From Mogibacterium sp. (GTDB lineage: Bacteria > Bacillota > Clostridia > Peptostreptococcales > Anaerovoracaceae): a DNA stretch of 64,000 bases. This document shows positions 1 through 10,000 of this stretch, one piece after another. The notes under the pieces are model-generated. The model was not told where the DNA came from. It made no database searches and worked only from the letters and a program-made list of their open reading frames with translations. The DNA lies in assembly GCA_017404265.1 (NCBI GenBank), contig JAFRCS010000017.1, positions 113,192 through 177,191 of the forward strand. Direction: 5' to 3'. The position numbers were made by a program, and so were the translations under genes. Each line of letters begins with the position of its first letter. Position 1 is the stretch's first letter.

Positions 1-2837
1 GCTTTAGGATCAGGTTCCTTTGTGCTGCTGTGGTCGGCTTTGTCTTTGTCCTTGTCCTTATCATCTTTCTTTTCTTCCGGCGGCGGATCCGGAGGCTGCG
101 TACCTGTGGTGAAGTACTCTCCGTTCTTGATGATCACATTATCCGGCCTGGATCTGTATTCTCCGCCCTTGGCCCTCTTTACATTGCTCATGACCTTGCT
201 CCAAAGACTTGCAGCAGTCATTGATGTTGTGTTCAGCGCCACGTTGTCATCAGTGCCTATCCAGAGTGCCGCTGCGTAGTTTGCTGTGAATCCGTCGAAC
301 CAGATATCCCATGTATCGTCTGTCGTTCCCGTCTTGCCTCCGACATGCTCGCCTTCGACAGCCGCATCTGTCGCGATACCGTTCGAGACTACCGACTGGA
401 GCACGTCTGTCATTATGAATGCTACGCCTTCATCGAGCACTCTTGTCTCCGTGGACTCACTTTCCAGCAGGACCTTGCCGACGCTGTCTGTGACCTTGGT
501 GTAGCAGATGCCCGAGTTATAGACTCCACCGTTCGGGAATGTCGCATATGCAAGTGCCATATCCAGCGGAGTGACGCCTTCTGTCATAGCTCCAAGCGCG
601 AGAGCTGCGAGGTTGATGTCGTTGTATGACTGCGATGTGTCATCGACTATAGTTGACAGACCGTATTTCTTTGCGAGTTCCAGGGAATAGTCGACTCCTA
701 CCTGGGCAAGTATCTTTACCGCGCATGTATTCTTCGACAGCTGAATGGCCTGTCTGAATGTTTTGTATCCGGAGTAGGATCTCTCATAGTTCTTAGGCCA
801 TACCTGACCATTTACCTTCATCTTTTCATCGACTACTCCGGACGCAGTCGTTATATAATCGCCCCAGTACTTGGCGCCCTGATTGTCATCATACTCCGAG
901 GTAGTATATTTGAACTTCTTTCCTTCCTGCTGGAGTTCAAAGCTCTTCTGCAAGGCTGCAGAATACACTGTGAGCGGTTTTATCGATGATCCCGGCTGGC
1001 GAGGGCTCGTAGCTCTGTTGAAGAGTTTCTCGCCATCTGCCTTCCTTGTACCTACCATCGCCTTTATCTGGCCCGTGCCGACTTCGACGATGACCATGGC
1101 CGCTTCGACCTTTCCTTCTCCTGTAACAGTATCTGGGAAGTTGTCAGAGTCCTTGAACTGCTTGTTGATAGCACTCTGAGCCTGTGAGTCAAGAGTAGAA
1201 TATATGTTGAGTCCCTTTGAATAGATCAAGTTGGTGGCCTGATAATCATCAAGGTTATATTTCTCCATGAGATCGTGCTTTACGGTCTCCAAAAGGTAGT
1301 CTTTGAACGCTGAGTTTGTACTTGAACTTGCCCCGCCCGGATTTATGAATTCTTCCAGAGGGATCTTGCTTGTGTCAGCTTCTTCCTGAGTTATATAGCC
1401 CTGCTCTGCCATGAGATCCAAAATTATATAGCGTCTGTCGCGTGATACGTCGTTTGCCCAGAGTCCGCCGTCCAGTTCTGTAGTTGTCTCCGCCTCGTCA
1501 TTTTCTGTCATCAGCAGGGCGTAGAGTCCCGGCGCCTGTGGCAGAGCTGCGAGAGCCGCGCATTGCTCAAGGGTCAGATCCTCAACACTGACATCAAAGT
1601 ACTTCTTTGATGCGGTGTCTACTCCGTAGCATCCATATCCCAGATATATGGTGTTTAGGTATGCCGTGAGTATGTCTTCCTTGCTCAGAGTGTCTTCTAT
1701 AACATGAGCGTAATACATCTCTATGATCTTACGCTTTATGGATCTTATGCTCTTTTCTTCAGGCAGAAAAACGTTTCTGGCAAGCTGCTGTGTTATGGTG
1801 CTCGTTCCGCTTATCTCGCCGCCGCCCTTGAGAGAACTCAGGATCGCGCCGAATATTCTCTTGATATTGAATCCATTGTGCGTCCAAAAGGTCTTATCCT
1901 CTATCGCGATGAAAGCATTCTTCAGGTTTTCCGGCAATTGTTCATAGTTAACTATCTCACGGTTCTCTGAATAGTATATATCATCGGTCAGATTGCCTTT
2001 ATCATCATAGATGTGTGTACTGACATCTAGCGTGTTGTATATCTGATTAGGATTGATCTCAGGAGCCTTGGCTATGGTTATCGCTACATAAGCACCGCCA
2101 ATGACCCCGCAGACTATCATGAGGGCCAGCATTATCTCGATGGTCGACAGTATCCATCTGTACTTGCCTATTTTCTTATTGCCCTTTTTGCTGCCATTCT
2201 TTATGACTTTCTTTTTCAGGGCCGATATACCGGAGCCTGCCGCATTTTTCTTCTTGGTAATGGTCTTAGGCTTCTTTCCGGCCTTGACATCTTTCTTTGC
2301 GGCAGCAAGCTTTGCCCTTATGGCTTCATCAAGTTTAGCCTGATGATCCGCTTCAGCGGCAGCATCTCCTGCCTTCTTTTCCGCTTCTTCTTTAAGTCTT
2401 GCGCGTATGACTTCTTCTTTTGCCTTTTCGCGCCTTTTATCAGCAGCTTCTGATCTGGCCGCTTCTGAAGCCGCCCGGATCGCTGCCATCTTTTTCTTCA
2501 TGAAGGCCTTTGCCGCATCCTTTTTTTCAGACGCGAAAGCAGAAGCCTTTGTCTTCAGATCCTGCTCGCCGGCGTTGATCCCGGACTCAGGCTTTGCTTC
2601 TCCGGCAGTTTCTTTATATACCGGTCTCACGGGTTCCTCAGGAAGCCCATACTGTTTCTGCGGCGGCGCAGGCCTCGCAGGCTCTGCCGGTTTCACAGCC
2701 GGTTTGTTATCGAAATCAAAAGAAAGTGACGCCTCCTCATGCCACCTCGGCTTGTTTGCCGAAGCGTTGAAGCTGTCCGGAGTCACCTGTCTTGGCTTGT
2801 TATTCGGTTTTTCGTTATCGTAACCGTTGTTAGTCAA
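1..2837 (-). CDS. Class A penicillin-binding protein (PBP1A-like), 3' end cut by window edge
   Basis: Bifunctional peptidoglycan glycosyltransferase/transpeptidase of the cell envelope. The frame is open to the left edge, giving about 945 codons. I place the start at a TTG (2835-2837), because AGGTGG lies 4 nt upstream and no better ATG exists. Order of parts: a cytosolic Lys/Ala/Glu-rich tail of about 227 residues, one membrane segment (about 228-256), then GT51 with EDKTFWTHNGFN (catalytic Glu), GTSTITQQ, KxxE and the AYLNTIYLG motif. The transpeptidase domain follows with SSIK (nucleophile Ser), SKN and KTGT. The visible C-terminus is a Pro/Asp/Lys-rich tail. The long charged N-terminal tail is unusual; most relatives have a short cytoplasmic end. 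Gene identity is firm, start codon less so. Confidence 0.93.
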   Translation of the reverse strand, partial: MTNNGYDNEKPNNKPRQVTPDSFNASANKPRWHEEASLSFDFDNKPAVKPAEPARPAPPQKQYGLPEEPVRPVYKETAGEAKPESGINAGEQDLKTKASAFASEKKDAAKAFMKKKMAAIRAASEAARSEAADKRREKAKEEVIRARLKEEAEKKAGDAAAEADHQAKLDEAIRAKLAAAKKDVKAGKKPKTITKKKNAAGSGISALKKKVIKNGSKKGNKKIGKYRWILSTIEIMLALMIVCGVIGGAYVAITIAKAPEINPNQIYNTLDVSTHIYDDKGNLTDDIYYSENREIVNYEQLPENLKNAFIAIEDKTFWTHNGFNIKRIFGAILSSLKGGGEISGTSTITQQLARNVFLPEEKSIRSIKRKIIEMYYAHVIEDTLSKEDILTAYLNTIYLGYGCYGVDTASKKYFDVSVEDLTLEQCAALAALPQAPGLYALLMTENDEAETTTELDGGLWANDVSRDRRYIILDLMAEQGYITQEEADTSKIPLEEFINPGGASSSTNSAFKDYLLETVKHDLMEKYNLDDYQATNLIYSKGLNIYSTLDSQAQSAINKQFKDSDNFPDTVTGEGKVEAAMVIVEVGTGQIKAMVGTRKADGEKLFNRATSPRQPGSSIKPLTVYSAALQKSFELQQEGKKFKYTTSEYDDNQGAKYWGDYITTASGVVDEKMKVNGQVWPKNYERSYSGYKTFRQAIQLSKNTCAVKILAQVGVDYSLELAKKYGLSTIVDDTSQSYNDINLAALALGAMTEGVTPLDMALAYATFPNGGVYNSGICYTKVTDSVGKVLLESESTETRVLDEGVAFIMTDVLQSVVSNGIATDAAVEGEHVGGKTGTTDDTWDIWFDGFTANYAAALWIGTDDNVALNTTSMTAASLWSKVMSNVKRAKGGEYRSRPDNVIIKNGEYFTTGTQPPDPPPEEKKDDKDKDKDKADHSSTKEPDPK

Positions 2838-2871
2838 TCTTCCACCTGACCGCAGATGCGGTTTTTACAAA

Positions 2872-2905
2872 TAAAATCACGGAGGTCTTGCCTCCGTGAT
2901 ATATT
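2872..2905 (-). terminator. Rho-independent terminator after the metal-efflux operon
   Basis: Perfect 10-bp stem (2876-2885 with 2891-2900), 5-nt loop, then TTTTATTTGT on the minus strand. It follows the ATPase gene but also lies in the 142-bp leader of the PBP gene. A weak TTTACA/TAATAT pair (2922-2927, 2901-2906) just upstream means it could also attenuate PBP transcription. Confidence 0.8.
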
Positions 2906-2979
2906 AACACAAAATGTTGTTTGTAAAGCAATTTTTGACGCTATATTTAGATTAAGATGTATTAAGGTAACAATCCTCT

Positions 2980-4914
2980 TTACTCCTGCTTTTCCAGCAT
3001 TCTCATGGAATTCAGTATGCATATGACGGCGACGCCGACGTCGGCAAATACTGCAACCCACATATTGGCTATGCCGAGTGCTCCAAGCAGCAGGCAGGCG
3101 AACTTCACGAAGAGCGCGAATACTATATTCTGCCTGGATATCGACAGCGTCTTGCGTGCTGTCTTCATGACCGCCGGGATTTTTGCTATATCGTCATCCA
3201 TGATGACCACGTCCGCCGCTTCTATGGCAGCGTCAGATCCGAGAGAGCCCATGGCTATTCCCACGTCCGCGACTGAGAGCACCGGAGCGTCGTTTATGCC
3301 GTCGCCTATGAACGCGAGTCTTCCCCGCTTCCTGTCGGCATCATTTCCGCCCGCCTTCTTTCTCATCGCATCCAGCAGTTCCTCTACAGCGCTTACTTTA
3401 TCCTGCGGCAGAAGCTCCGCTCTGTAATCGCTTATACCGAGTTCTTTCGCTACAGCTCCGGCTACCTTCCCGGAGTCGCCTGTGAGCATAACGATATTCT
3501 TTACGCCCGCTTCCAGCATGCCGGATATGGCTTCCTTTACCCCTGCCTTAGGCATGTCGGCTACGATTATGGTGCCGATGTATTTGCCGTTCTTAGCGAC
3601 GTAGCAGTTTGTACCGCTGACTTCAGTGTCGATATCAGGGATCTTTATTCCTTCCGTCTCAAGGAAACCGCGGTTTCCGACCGTTATATGATCCTCGCCG
3701 GCAGTGGCTGTGATGCCCTTGCCCGCTGCGGTCTTTACATCTTTGATCTTCGACTGTGCTATCGGATCATCGCAGGCTTCGATTATTGCGGCAGCTATAG
3801 GATGAGTGGATCCGCTCTCGGCAGCAGCGGCAAACCTCACGATATCTTCAGCAGCATATCCCTCCGCCGCTTCAACTGCAGCCACCTTGAATCTTCCTTC
3901 GGTCAATGTTCCGGTCTTATCAGATACGACAGTATCAAGCTCGGACAAAAGTTCCAGATAGTTGGAGCCTTTTACCAGGACGCCGTTTCTGGATGCCGCG
4001 CCTATTCCTCCGAAGAATGCCAGAGGTACGGAAATGACAAGTGCGCATGGGCAGGAGATTACCAGGAAGGTGCATGCCCTGAGTACCCACTCGCCGAATT
4101 CAGCGGCAAAGCTGCCGGAGATCAGAGGCGGCAGGAACGCGAGTATCACAGCTGCTATTACCACAGTTGGAGTGTACCAGCGCGCGAATCTCGTGATGAA
4201 GTTCTCCGTGACAGACTTCCTTGAAGACGCCTCTTCCACGAGCTCAAGTATCTGGGAAACCGTGCAGTCGTCGAACTCCTTCTCAGCCCTTACTCTCAGC
4301 AGACTGTCGCCGTTGATGCAGCCGGATATCACCTGTTCGCCCACGGCTACAGGCCTTGGAAGAGATTCGCCGGTAAGCGCGGAAGTATTCACAAGTCCGC
4401 TTCCTTCTATGACGACACCGTCCGTAGGGATCTTCTCACCCGGCTTTATGACCAGGATGTCTCCCACTTCTATATCGTCAGGATCTATCACCTCGATCGA
4501 CCCGTCCTCTGCCTCGCGGTTGGCAAAGTCAGCTGCCATGCTCATCAGATCGGCTATGGAACCCCTGGACTTGCCTACGGCATAGCTCTGGAAGAACTCA
4601 CCCACCTGATAGAACAGCATTACCGCTACGGCCTCTCCGAATTCCCTGCAGCCGAATGCCCCGACCGTCGCGAGCGTCATCAGGAAGCTCTCGTCAAAGA
4701 GCTGGCGGTTCCTGATGCCTATGAGGCACTTCCGCACCACATCGTGACCGACTATGAAGTACGGCACAAGGTAGAGCAGCAGCTCCGTGACAGTGCCGCC
4801 CAAAGTATCCGGAAACAGCCCCGCGTGCTCCGAGACCATAAGTATCACGAAGAGCACAAAGGATATGCCTATCTGCTGTAATTCTTTTTTCTGTTTAGGT
4901 GTGAATCTGTCCAT
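2980..4914 (-). CDS. cadA: Heavy-metal-exporting P1B-type ATPase (Zn/Cd/Pb class)
   Basis: Inner-membrane ATP-driven exporter of divalent soft metals. Of 644 residues, the actuator TGES is at 181-184, the membrane CPC metal site at 288-290, the phosphorylated Asp in DKTGT at 331-335, the His-Pro of the nucleotide domain at 370-371, and GDGINDAP near the C-terminal hinge. CPC with HP and no N-terminal CxxC domain fits a P1B-2 pump whose metal-binding domain is encoded separately by the gene just upstream. Its ATG overlaps the TAA of that gene (TAATG), so the two are probably translationally coupled. The paired regulator has a zinc-type site, so Zn is the likeliest substrate, with Cd/Pb possible. 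The symbol is by family only. Confidence 0.93.
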   Translation of the reverse strand: MDRFTPKQKKELQQIGISFVLFVILMVSEHAGLFPDTLGGTVTELLLYLVPYFIVGHDVVRKCLIGIRNRQLFDESFLMTLATVGAFGCREFGEAVAVMLFYQVGEFFQSYAVGKSRGSIADLMSMAADFANREAEDGSIEVIDPDDIEVGDILVIKPGEKIPTDGVVIEGSGLVNTSALTGESLPRPVAVGEQVISGCINGDSLLRVRAEKEFDDCTVSQILELVEEASSRKSVTENFITRFARWYTPTVVIAAVILAFLPPLISGSFAAEFGEWVLRACTFLVISCPCALVISVPLAFFGGIGAASRNGVLVKGSNYLELLSELDTVVSDKTGTLTEGRFKVAAVEAAEGYAAEDIVRFAAAAESGSTHPIAAAIIEACDDPIAQSKIKDVKTAAGKGITATAGEDHITVGNRGFLETEGIKIPDIDTEVSGTNCYVAKNGKYIGTIIVADMPKAGVKEAISGMLEAGVKNIVMLTGDSGKVAGAVAKELGISDYRAELLPQDKVSAVEELLDAMRKKAGGNDADRKRGRLAFIGDGINDAPVLSVADVGIAMGSLGSDAAIEAADVVIMDDDIAKIPAVMKTARKTLSISRQNIVFALFVKFACLLLGALGIANMWVAVFADVGVAVICILNSMRMLEKQE

Positions 4915-5135
4915 TATTTGAGTACTACCTGGCAGTCAGGCTCAACCTTTGCGATAACCTTTACCGCTTCTTCAACAACCTGATCGAAAACAGCATCGTC
5001 TGCTTCGATCATCATCTTCTGCGTCATGAAACTTACGGAAGCGTCCGTGACTCCGTCAATCTTTTTGATGGCTTCTTCCATCTTAGCGGCGCAGTTTGCG
5101 CAGTCCAGGTCGATCAGTTTGAATTTCTTCTTCAT
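4914..5135 (-). CDS. Free-standing HMA domain metallochaperone
   Basis: A 73-residue soluble heavy-metal-associated domain with the metal-binding loop D-C-A-N-C (Cys12, Cys15). The Asp before the first Cys is typical of Zn/Cd/Pb rather than Cu(I) HMA domains, where Gly-Met precedes the Cys. It sits between the ArsR-type regulator and the ATPase and overlaps the ATPase start by one base. The ATPase lacks its own HMA domain, so this protein probably delivers metal to it or replaces the fused domain of CadA/ZntA. SD AAAGGAG lies upstream of the ATG. Confidence 0.88.
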   Translation of the reverse strand: MKKKFKLIDLDCANCAAKMEEAIKKIDGVTDASVSFMTQKMMIEADDAVFDQVVEEAVKVIAKVEPDCQVVLK

Positions 5136-5155
5136 TGTTGTGCTCCTTTGCTTGA

Positions 5156-5470
5156 TTATTCTTCGATGTGTTCCTTGCCCATCGCGATTATCGTTTTTAC
5201 GTGATCGTCATCGAGCGAATAGTAAATTGCCTTGCCTGATCTGCGGCTCTTTATCAGCTTGGCCGTCTTCAGAGCTTTAAGCTGGTGAGATACCGCAGAC
5301 TGATTCATTTCAATGTCCTCGCATATCTCCGTAACGTTCTTTTCTCCGTCAAAGAGATCATAGAGTATCTTTATCCGCGTCGAATCCGCAAACATCTTGA
5401 AGAGATCAGCCAGTTCAAGCAGTTCTTCTTCGCTCATGTCCTTGAGTATGTATTCTTTCTTTTTAGGCAT
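5156..5470 (-). CDS. ArsR/SmtB-family zinc-type repressor
   Basis: A 104-residue winged-helix metalloregulator. The recognition helix is in QSAVSHQLKALK (57-68) and the wing in RRSGKAIYYSL. The alpha-5 metal site is complete: D88-x-H90-x10-H101-x2-E104, the pattern of SmtB and CzrA, which sense Zn(II). The alpha-3N ELCVC-type cysteines of Cd/Pb sensors are absent. It is first in the operon with the HMA protein and ATPase, and a palindrome overlaps its promoter. The inferred role is de-repression of the efflux operon when zinc rises. Confidence 0.93.
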   Translation of the reverse strand: MPKKKEYILKDMSEEELLELADLFKMFADSTRIKILYDLFDGEKNVTEICEDIEMNQSAVSHQLKALKTAKLIKSRRSGKAIYYSLDDDHVKTIIAMGKEHIEE

Positions 5471-5513
5471 GCCCTTTCCTCTCTTTGGTCATGAAAAAAA
5501 CATATGCGTCTAC

Positions 5514-5553
5514 ATTCATATGAATATATTAGCATATGTTCATTATAAGTCAA
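5514..5553 (-). promoter_or_regulatory. Promoter and operator of the zinc-efflux operon
   Basis: On the minus strand, -35 TTGACT (5548-5553), 16-bp spacer and -10 TAATAT (5526-5531). A 12-bp perfect palindrome ATTCATATGAAT (5514-5525) abuts the -10, and an ATGAA...TTCAT arrangement continues upstream. SmtB/CzrA operators are AT-rich TGAA/TTCA inverted repeats, so this is the expected self-repression site. Binding is inferred. Confidence 0.7.
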
Positions 5554-5578
5554 GACTTTTATTATGTTTTTTCGTTTT

Positions 5579-6685
5579 TCAGTCTTCGAATCCGTTCCAG
5601 ACAGGAATGCCGGTATATACCTGCGCTTCTTCTTCGCCTCTGAGTACCCTCAGGGCTCCTGCAGCCATGGCCTCGTGCTCCACCTCTCCCGGGTAGAAAT
5701 ACACCGGGGCAATCCAGCCGCAGCGTTCCGTTATGTAGTCGCAGAGGTCATCGAATCTCAGCAGTCCGCCTCCGCAGACTATCGCATCGACCTTACCGGA
5801 CAGTACAACGGCCATTTCTCCTATGCTCTTGCAGATGTTGTAGAGCATGGCGTTCCATACGCGGACAGCCTTAGGGTCTCCCGCTTCGACCATTTCATGC
5901 ACTTTGTCCGAGTTGGATGTTCCGAAGTGGCTCACAAAGCCCCCCGATCTTGTGCATGCGTCGCCTATCGGGATATTGCTGAATTCTCCGTCTTTTCCGA
6001 AGTATTCGACAGCCAGCTGCGCAGGCAGCGCTCCCGTGCGTGTCGGCGTGAAAGGCCCCTCGCCCCAGGCATTGTTTGTGCCGTCTATCATGCGGCCCTT
6101 GCGGTGTGCCGATATGGACATGCCTCCGTCTATATGACAGACGATGAGATCGGCGTCCTCGTATCTCATGCCGTGCCTGCCGCAGTGCAGCCTTGCCGTG
6201 CCTTTGAGATTCAGCACATGCAGGCTGGATCCTCTGTAAAGTCCGTCCATGCCCGTTATGCGGGCTTCATCTATGAGCTCGTCCACTTTCGGACTGTCTA
6301 CCATGAACGCGCGGCAACCGTATTCGGCGGCAAGTTCTGCTGCCAGAGGTACGGCGAGGTTGGCCGGGTGGTCTACCTTGGTGACCTGATCGGATATATC
6401 TTGTAAGAGCTTATTGTTAACTTCATATGTCCCGCTGTTCACGCTGGCAGAAGCGCCTCCCCGGCCGACTATGGCGTCAGTTTTACTGAGGTCTATGCCG
6501 TTCTCAGCAAGGAAATCGAGTATCATCTGCTTTCTGTAAGCGAACTGATTGCTCACGCTGCCGAACTTTGCGAGTTCGGGCGCGTCATGGAAGACGTTCT
6601 CCTCGCATATCTTGGTATCATCCTCGAAATATGCCAGCTTCGTGGATGTCGATCCCGGATTTATGACAAATATCCTGTAGCTCAT
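5579..6685 (-). CDS. buk: Butyrate kinase
   Basis: Acetokinase-fold enzyme converting butyryl phosphate + ADP to butyrate + ATP, the last step of kinase-type butyrate fermentation; branched-chain acyl substrates are possible. The 368 residues match the family length of about 355. Visible motifs are the N-terminal phosphate loop NPGSTSTKLAYF, VGRGGA, and the DGTNNAWGEGPFTPTRTG stretch typical of butyrate rather than acetate kinases. SD AAGGAG lies 4 nt before the ATG. No phosphotransbutyrylase gene is adjacent, which is unusual because ptb and buk normally pair. The gene appears monocistronic; no terminator is evident before the next promoter. Confidence 0.92.
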   Translation of the reverse strand: MSYRIFVINPGSTSTKLAYFEDDTKICEENVFHDAPELAKFGSVSNQFAYRKQMILDFLAENGIDLSKTDAIVGRGGASASVNSGTYEVNNKLLQDISDQVTKVDHPANLAVPLAAELAAEYGCRAFMVDSPKVDELIDEARITGMDGLYRGSSLHVLNLKGTARLHCGRHGMRYEDADLIVCHIDGGMSISAHRKGRMIDGTNNAWGEGPFTPTRTGALPAQLAVEYFGKDGEFSNIPIGDACTRSGGFVSHFGTSNSDKVHEMVEAGDPKAVRVWNAMLYNICKSIGEMAVVLSGKVDAIVCGGGLLRFDDLCDYITERCGWIAPVYFYPGEVEHEAMAAGALRVLRGEEEAQVYTGIPVWNGFED

Positions 6686-6801
6686 TTCGCTCCTTTTTTA
6701 ATACATCGAAATACACTTTTCCGGCTTGAAAAACGAACGCCTGTTCTGTATCATATTGGTGCCGGGATGCCATTCAGAATAACTTAGATCGTTTTTATAC
6801 C

Positions 6802-7071
6802 ATGAGACAGGCAGTTGACGTACTGGCTGTCTTCGACATAGGTGCCATGTCTCCCCGTCCCATCAGGTTCAAGGTGGTAGATCATGGCATCAAGAAGACA
6901 GTCAGGATAACGGACATCTCGAATATAGAATGGCTCGGCGCAGGCGGCATGACACGTATCGTCTACGATTGTCTTACAGTGAATGAAGGCCGCCGGATCC
7001 GGTACAAGCTCTTCTACTTCTACCACGAATGCCGCTGGGAGCTTGAGTGCTCTACAGATCGAAGATGCTGA
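6802..7071 (+). CDS. Conserved hypothetical small protein
   Basis: An 89-residue plus-strand protein among minus-strand genes. I recognise the general pattern of a small Bacillota family of unknown function: an opening VDVLAVFD, then PIRFKV, a central Gly-Met-rich turn and a C-terminal Y-x-x-E-C-R-W-x-L block. No transmembrane segment or catalytic motif is apparent. No good SD precedes the ATG, so the start is uncertain. Its last 20 bases overlap the 3' end of polC in the convergent orientation. The opposite frame over this stretch is open but shows no recognisable protein. Function unknown. Confidence 0.65.
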   Translation: MRQAVDVLAVFDIGAMSPRPIRFKVVDHGIKKTVRITDISNIEWLGAGGMTRIVYDCLTVNEGRRIRYKLFYFYHECRWELECSTDRRC

Positions 7072-10000
7072 TCTGTGCAGACTCAGGCAGGCCGGCAAAC
7101 AGTCCGTGCTTTCTGAGATCCTCTATATTCGTTCCCGTCAGCTTTGTTCTGCTCCTTACATCGTCGAGGGTACAGAACGGTTTCTCATTGTAAGCATCCG
7201 CGAGAGATTCCGCGGCTGTATCCCCTATCCCGCTTATCGCGTTGAACGGAAGCATTATCTTTCCGTCCACGACAGAGAACCTGCGGGCCTCTGCTGTCCC
7301 GAGAACAGGCTCCGCGAATACGCAGCCTCTCGACATTGCCTCATACATGACCTCGTATACAGTCAGCTGATCTTTCTGCTTGGCCGTCGCGGTATTGCCA
7401 AGCCTTTCTATATCATCCATCCTGGCTTCAACAGCCTGGATGCCGCCTTTTATGACATCTTCATCGAAGTTATCGACCTTGGATGTGAACCAGGCCGCGT
7501 AGAATGCTTCAGGATAGTTGACCTTGAACCACGCCATCCTTATGGACATCATGACATATGCCGCCGCGTGGGCGCGCGGGAACATATACTTCAGCGTTTC
7601 GCAGGACCAGATGTACCAGTCAGGTACGCCGTGCTCCTTCATCAGAGCAAGCTGCTCCTCGCTCAGCACCCTGTTCTTACGCACTATCTCCATGATCTTG
7701 AAGGCGTCTATGTTAGGCAGCCCCTTGCTGATCAGGAAGTTCATGATATCGTCACGGGACGAGATGACCTCGTCTATCGTAGCCGTCTTGTTTCTGAGAA
7801 GCTCCTGAGCGTTGTTGGTCCATACGTCCGTGCCGTGCGAGAATCCGGACATCTTTATGAGTTCGGAGACTGTCGTCGGCTGTATGTCGTCCAGCATGCC
7901 CCTGGTAAAGTTGGTGCCGAATTCAGGTATGGCGTAAGTGCCGTGCGTGAATCTGTAGTTCTCGTTCCTGATGTGAAGCTCGTCCAGCGAAGTGAATATG
8001 CTGAGCGTGCGCTTGTCATCAAGAGGTATGCTCATAGGGTCTACGCCCGTCATGACCTGCAGATGTCTTATGAGCTGCGGCACATCGTGTCCCAGTATAT
8101 CGAGTTTCAGGAGGTTCTCATCGATCTTGTGATAATCGAAGTGCGTGGTTATTACGTCGATGTCGCGCTTGTTTGCAGGCTTCTGTATAGGGCAGAACTC
8201 GTATATCTCGTGGTCGTCAGGTACGACTATTATCCCTCCGGGATGCTGACCCGTGGTGCGCTTTACGCCCGTGCAGCCTTTTACAAGGAAGTCGACGTCA
8301 TACTTGCTGACGTTGAGGTTGTTGTCCTCCACATAGTGCTTGACATAACCGTAAGCTGTTTTGTCGGCTATGGTAGCGACCGTGCCTGCCTTGTAAACAT
8401 TCTTTTCGCCGAATATCTCGCCAACATATCTGTGTGCTACAGGCTGATACTCGCCTGCGAAGTTCAGGTCTATGTCCGGCTCTTTATCGCCCTTGAATCC
8501 AAGGAAGGTCGCGAACGGAATGTTGAGGCCTTCTTTTTTCATGCGCGCGCCGCACTCCGGACATGCCTTGTCCGGCATGTCGTAGCCGACATCGTATTTG
8601 CCCGGCTCGTCCGACCATTCAAAGTGCCTGCACTCCGGGCAAATATAGTGCGGCGCCATAGGATTTACTTCCGTGATGCCGGCCATGGTCGCGGCAAACG
8701 AAGAACCTACGGATCCTCTCGATCCTACCAGGTATCCGTCCCTGTTTGACTTCTGTACCAGCATCTGAGCCGCGATATACATGACCGCGTAGCCGTTTCC
8801 GATGATGGAGCTGAGCTCTGTCTCCAGCCTCTCCTCTATCTCAGGCGGCATAGGATCGCCGTATATCTCCTTTGCCCTGGCGTAGCAGCTCTCCCTGAGT
8901 TTTTCTTCAGCACCCTCGATCTTAGGAGGATATTTGCCCTCAGGAACCGGCCGTACCTCTTCTACCATTTCGGCTATCCTGTTTGTATTTGTGATGACTA
9001 TCTCTTCAGCCCTGTCGCCCAGATACGCGAATTCCTGCATCATCTCATCAGTAGTGCGCAGATAGAGAGAGTCAGACGGAGTATCGCGGAAGCCTATACC
9101 GGCCATGATGATGTTGCGGTATATGGATGCCTCCTGAGTCGGATAGTGCGAGTCCGTTGTGGCGACGGTCATCTTTCCTAGCCTGTCACCGCAGGCTATT
9201 ATCCTGAGGTTGTTCCTGATGAGAGCTGCCTCATCCTCAGCGAGACCGTCTTCAATAAGGAAACGGTTGTTGCCCAGAGGCTGTATCTCAAGATAGTCAT
9301 AGAACGACGCTATCCTGTCGAGCTCTTCATCGTCAGCTCCCCTCACTACAGCCTGATAAAGCTCTCCCGCTTCGCAGGCGGAGCCTATTATGAGGCCCTC
9401 TCTGTACTCCTGCAGAAGCGAGCGCGGTATCCTCGGCCTGTGATAGAAATAGTCGATATGCGAAGCGCTTACCAGCTTGTAGATGTTCTTCAGTCCGGTC
9501 TGGTTCTTCGCCAGGATTATTATGTGGTAAGTGCGGTTCTTCTTTATGTCGATAGTACCGTCACTGTACCTTGCGTCTTCGTCCGGATACAGATAGCCCT
9601 CAACACCGTAGATGATCTTGATGTTCCTGCCGTTCTTGGCCTGCTTTGCGGCCTCCTTGGCAGCGTCCGGGAAAGCCTGCACCACGCCGTGATCTGTGAT
9701 CGCGACAGCCGGCTGACCCCAGTAGGCCGCCTTTCTGACGATATCCTTTACCTCATTGAAGCCGTCGTTATCGCTCATCTTGGTGTGGCAGTGCAGTTCT
9801 ACCCTGTGCTGACCCGGATACGTGTCCTCCTTGAGCTTTTTCTCTGTCTTTCTGATCGATGAAGCCATCATCAGGTTCTCATGCTCATAGGTATCGTATT
9901 CTATGGTGCCGCAGGCTCTTATCATGTCGCCAATGGCAAGGTTTTCCTGTATCTCTTTCAGTTTCGCGTCAGAGATGAAGGACTTGATGCCGAATGTCCT

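Noticed and set aside
6983..8749. 588-codon open frame on the plus strand opposite polC
   Set aside because: Antisense frame created by codon bias; the protein has no recognisable domain and polC is certain.
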